Below, piece after piece: positions 5,719-7,666 of a DNA stretch of 7,666 nucleotides; the first letter of the stretch is position 1, and every line of letters starts with the position of its first letter. Origin of the DNA: Flavobacteriales bacterium UBA1959. Lineage in GTDB: Bacteria; Bacteroidota; Bacteroidia; Flavobacteriales_D; Sanyastnellaceae. The stretch covers positions 1 to 7,666 of the forward strand of contig DDEH01000023.1 in assembly GCA_002336085.1 (NCBI GenBank), given 5' to 3'. The position numbers were made by a program, and so were the translations under genes. The notes beneath the pieces are model-generated. The model saw nothing but the letters and a program-made list of their open reading frames with translations, was not told the origin of the DNA and ran no database searches.

Positions 5719-7643
5719 GACAATTCGCCATATCCCTCCGCAATGAAGGCAGTCAATTCTTCACCTTCGAGCAATCCTTGGGACAGTCGTGCCAAATCAC
5801 CAGCGCGCTTTGCTAGTTTTTGCTTTGCTTTTTCGTCCTTTTCAGATAGAATTTTCTGAACGATGGGATGATTGGAGTTAACGGTAACATCATAATTGTC
5901 AGGCATCGCACCAAACATCTGGAATCCGCCTCCGCCCCCGCCGACTGCTTGCTGCTCCTTCATGCGTCGCATAAATTCTGAGCGCGTTATGGTGAGTGGA
6001 GCCGATGTTGGCGACATGGGGGTGAAATTCACCTTGTAGGATTCTCCTGGGAAAGCCCCTTCGATGATCGGTTTCAATGCTTCTTCTTGCTTCTCGTCAA
6101 GTGTGCTTTCTGCGGCCTCATCGGTTTCAATCAATTTGTCAGCTACATCTGAATCTACTCGTTTGAACTGCACGTCTGGATATGCTTCTTCAAGCTTTTG
6201 AACCATGTGGGACGCGAGTGGGCCTTCCATGACAAGAACCTGATAGCCTCGTTCCTTGGCGGCTGAAACAAAACTATGTTGAGCCTTCGCGTCCGATGTA
6301 TACGGAAGGATGACTTTGCCATTTTTGTCCTTTTGAGTTTCTCCTACGGCAGCGATAAGCTCTTCATATGTTTGGCAGGTTCCCGCAGTGTCTTTGAACA
6401 GCATGAATTTTTTTGCCCTGTCCATGAACTTTTGGTCTGTCAGCATTCCGTATTCCACGAATATGCGGAGATCGTCCCACTGCGATGCAAATGTTTCTCG
6501 GTCCTTTTTGAACATAGAGCTCAACTTGTCCGAGACTTTCTTTGAAATGTGGCCACTTATTTTCTTGACATTGGCGTCTTCTTGCAGATACGAACGCGAG
6601 ACGTTCAATGGAATGTCCGGCGAATCGATGACCCCGTGAAGGAGGGTTAAGAAATCAGGAACTATATTCTCTACGTTGTCTGTGATGAATACCTGATTCG
6701 AATACAAGTGAATTTTGTCACGGCGCAATTCCATTTCCTTCTTCAATTGAGGGAAATATAGAATGCCCGTCAAATGAAACGGAAAGTCGACGTTCAAGTG
6801 AATCTGAAACAAGGGCTCTTCAAAATTCATCGGGTAAAGCTCCTGATAGAATTTCTTATAGTCTTCATCACTTAAATCAGCGGGCGCTTTGTTCCAGAGC
6901 GGCGTAGCCTCGTTTACTACACGCGGCAAAATGTTTTCTATTTTTTTGACATTGCCTTCTTCGTCCTTCTCTCCTGAAGGGTCGTCGACCCATTCTGATT
7001 TGGTACCGTGGATGATTTCCACAGGCATGAATTTGCAGTACTTGTTTAGTATGCCTTGAATTCGGTCATCGGTCAAAAACTCTTCGCTATCGTCAGCTAT
7101 ATGAAGAACAATATCCGTGCCGCGTTCCTCTTTTTCGGCCTTGTCAATAGTATATGCAGGAGAACCGTCACAACTCCATTTGACGGGTTCGGAATCTTCT
7201 CGTTGGCTCCATGTGATAATATCCACATGCTTGGCTACCATAAAGGCTGAATAAAAGCCCAGACCGAAGTGTCCGATGATGGCCGTTTTCGCGTCCTCAC
7301 CTTTGTATTTATCAAGGAATTCAGTAGCTCCTGAGAACGCGATTTGGTTGATGTATCTGTTGACTTCATCCTCGGTCATGCCGATTCCTCGGTCCCGGAT
7401 GGTTAGCGTCTTGTTTTCCTCATCACGGATCACTTCGATTGAAGTGTTGCCCTCAACAGCGTTGACTTCTCCTAGCTTGCCCAGTGTAATTCGCTTTTGC
7501 GTGGCATCCACAGCGTTTGAAACCAATTCCCGGAGGAAAATTTCATGATCACTGTACAGAAATTTCTTGATGATTGGGAAAATGTTCTCTGTTTGAACGT
7601 TGATGTTTCCTGTTTGCATGGTTTGGTTGTCTTTGACTTCCAT
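5715..7643 (-). CDS. htpG: Chaperone protein HtpG (Hsp90)
   Basis: A full-length 642-residue cytosolic Hsp90. The GHKL ATPase domain (about 10-230) contains FLRELVSNAVDA (36-47) with catalytic Glu39 and Mg-binding Asn43, DRGIGM (84-89), the lid glycines GHFGLG (124-129) and GTDIVLH (175-181). The middle domain holds the ATP gamma-phosphate-contacting Arg350 in NVSRSYLQ. The C-terminal dimerisation domain includes RRMKEQQ (559-565), then six glycines and FQMFGAMP. HtpG remodels client proteins with DnaK. The ATG at 7643 gives the longest frame, but ATG at 7619 (Met9, MQTGNINVQTENIF) matches where family members usually begin and has A-rich sequence before it, so the true start may be 7619. Only 23 bases lie upstream in the window, so the promoter is not visible. 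The gene overlaps the TerB-DnaJ gene by four bases and is the first visible gene of this minus-strand run. Confidence 0.97.
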   Translation of the reverse strand: MEVKDNQTMQTGNINVQTENIFPIIKKFLYSDHEIFLRELVSNAVDATQKRITLGKLGEVNAVEGNTSIEVIRDEENKTLTIRDRGIGMTEDEVNRYINQIAFSGATEFLDKYKGEDAKTAIIGHFGLGFYSAFMVAKHVDIITWSQREDSEPVKWSCDGSPAYTIDKAEKEERGTDIVLHIADDSEEFLTDDRIQGILNKYCKFMPVEIIHGTKSEWVDDPSGEKDEEGNVKKIENILPRVVNEATPLWNKAPADLSDEDYKKFYQELYPMNFEEPLFQIHLNVDFPFHLTGILYFPQLKKEMELRRDKIHLYSNQVFITDNVENIVPDFLTLLHGVIDSPDIPLNVSRSYLQEDANVKKISGHISKKVSDKLSSMFKKDRETFASQWDDLRIFVEYGMLTDQKFMDRAKKFMLFKDTAGTCQTYEELIAAVGETQKDKNGKVILPYTSDAKAQHSFVSAAKERGYQVLVMEGPLASHMVQKLEEAYPDVQFKRVDSDVADKLIETDEAAESTLDEKQEEALKPIIEGAFPGESYKVNFTPMSPTSAPLTITRSEFMRRMKEQQAVGGGGGGFQMFGAMPDNYDVTVNSNHPIVQKILSEKDEKAKQKLAKRAGDLARLSQGLLEGEELTAFIAEGYGELS

Positions 7644-7666
7644 GTATCAATCATTACGCCAATGCC

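Noticed and set aside
1..7666. Defence system, mobile element, CRISPR or biosynthetic cluster
   Set aside because: I found no transposase, integrase, Cas, nuclease-toxin, reverse transcriptase or biosynthetic motif, and no long repeats. The genes are envelope, chaperone and protease functions.

Overview
The window looks like a chromosomal segment from a Bacteroidota bacterium, probably of the Flavobacteriia or a related group (inference). The evidence is a DUF5117/DUF4953-type met-zincin protease, which is typical of that phylum, an HtpG with the NVSRSYLQ middle-domain motif and a glycine-rich C-terminal segment, and a well-formed Bacteroidota promoter (ATTG-N20-TATATTTG). Apart from one AGGAGG, the gene starts lack clear Shine-Dalgarno sequences. 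I see no transposase, phage gene, CRISPR array, tRNA, rRNA or defence island; most of it reads as ordinary housekeeping DNA.

Left part (1-1220). A minus-strand gene begins at 952 and leaves the window at base 1. It encodes an exported protein with the layout of an MltD-type lytic transglycosylase, but Thr stands where the catalytic Glu is expected, so it may be a pseudoenzyme. Between it and the next gene is the most unusual stretch: a strong plus-strand promoter, an approximately 80-nt structured segment with overlapping alternative hairpins and an AGGAGG, then a textbook intrinsic terminator. This is either a small RNA gene or an attenuated leader for the following gene.

Middle (1221-2300). 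A plus-strand SRPBCC-fold protein gene (1221-1685) converges with a minus-strand YkuK/DUF458-like RNase H-fold gene (1721-2185). For both, the longest open frame extends upstream through a terminator-like hairpin; I place the starts downstream of those hairpins.

Right part (2301-7643). Three minus-strand genes follow in the order htpG, TerB-DnaJ protein, secreted met-zincin. The first two overlap by four bases (GTGA) and are probably translationally coupled, pairing an Hsp90 with a J-domain co-chaperone. The protease follows 61 bp later. A hairpin 30 bp beyond its stop codon probably ends this transcript before the YkuK-like gene.
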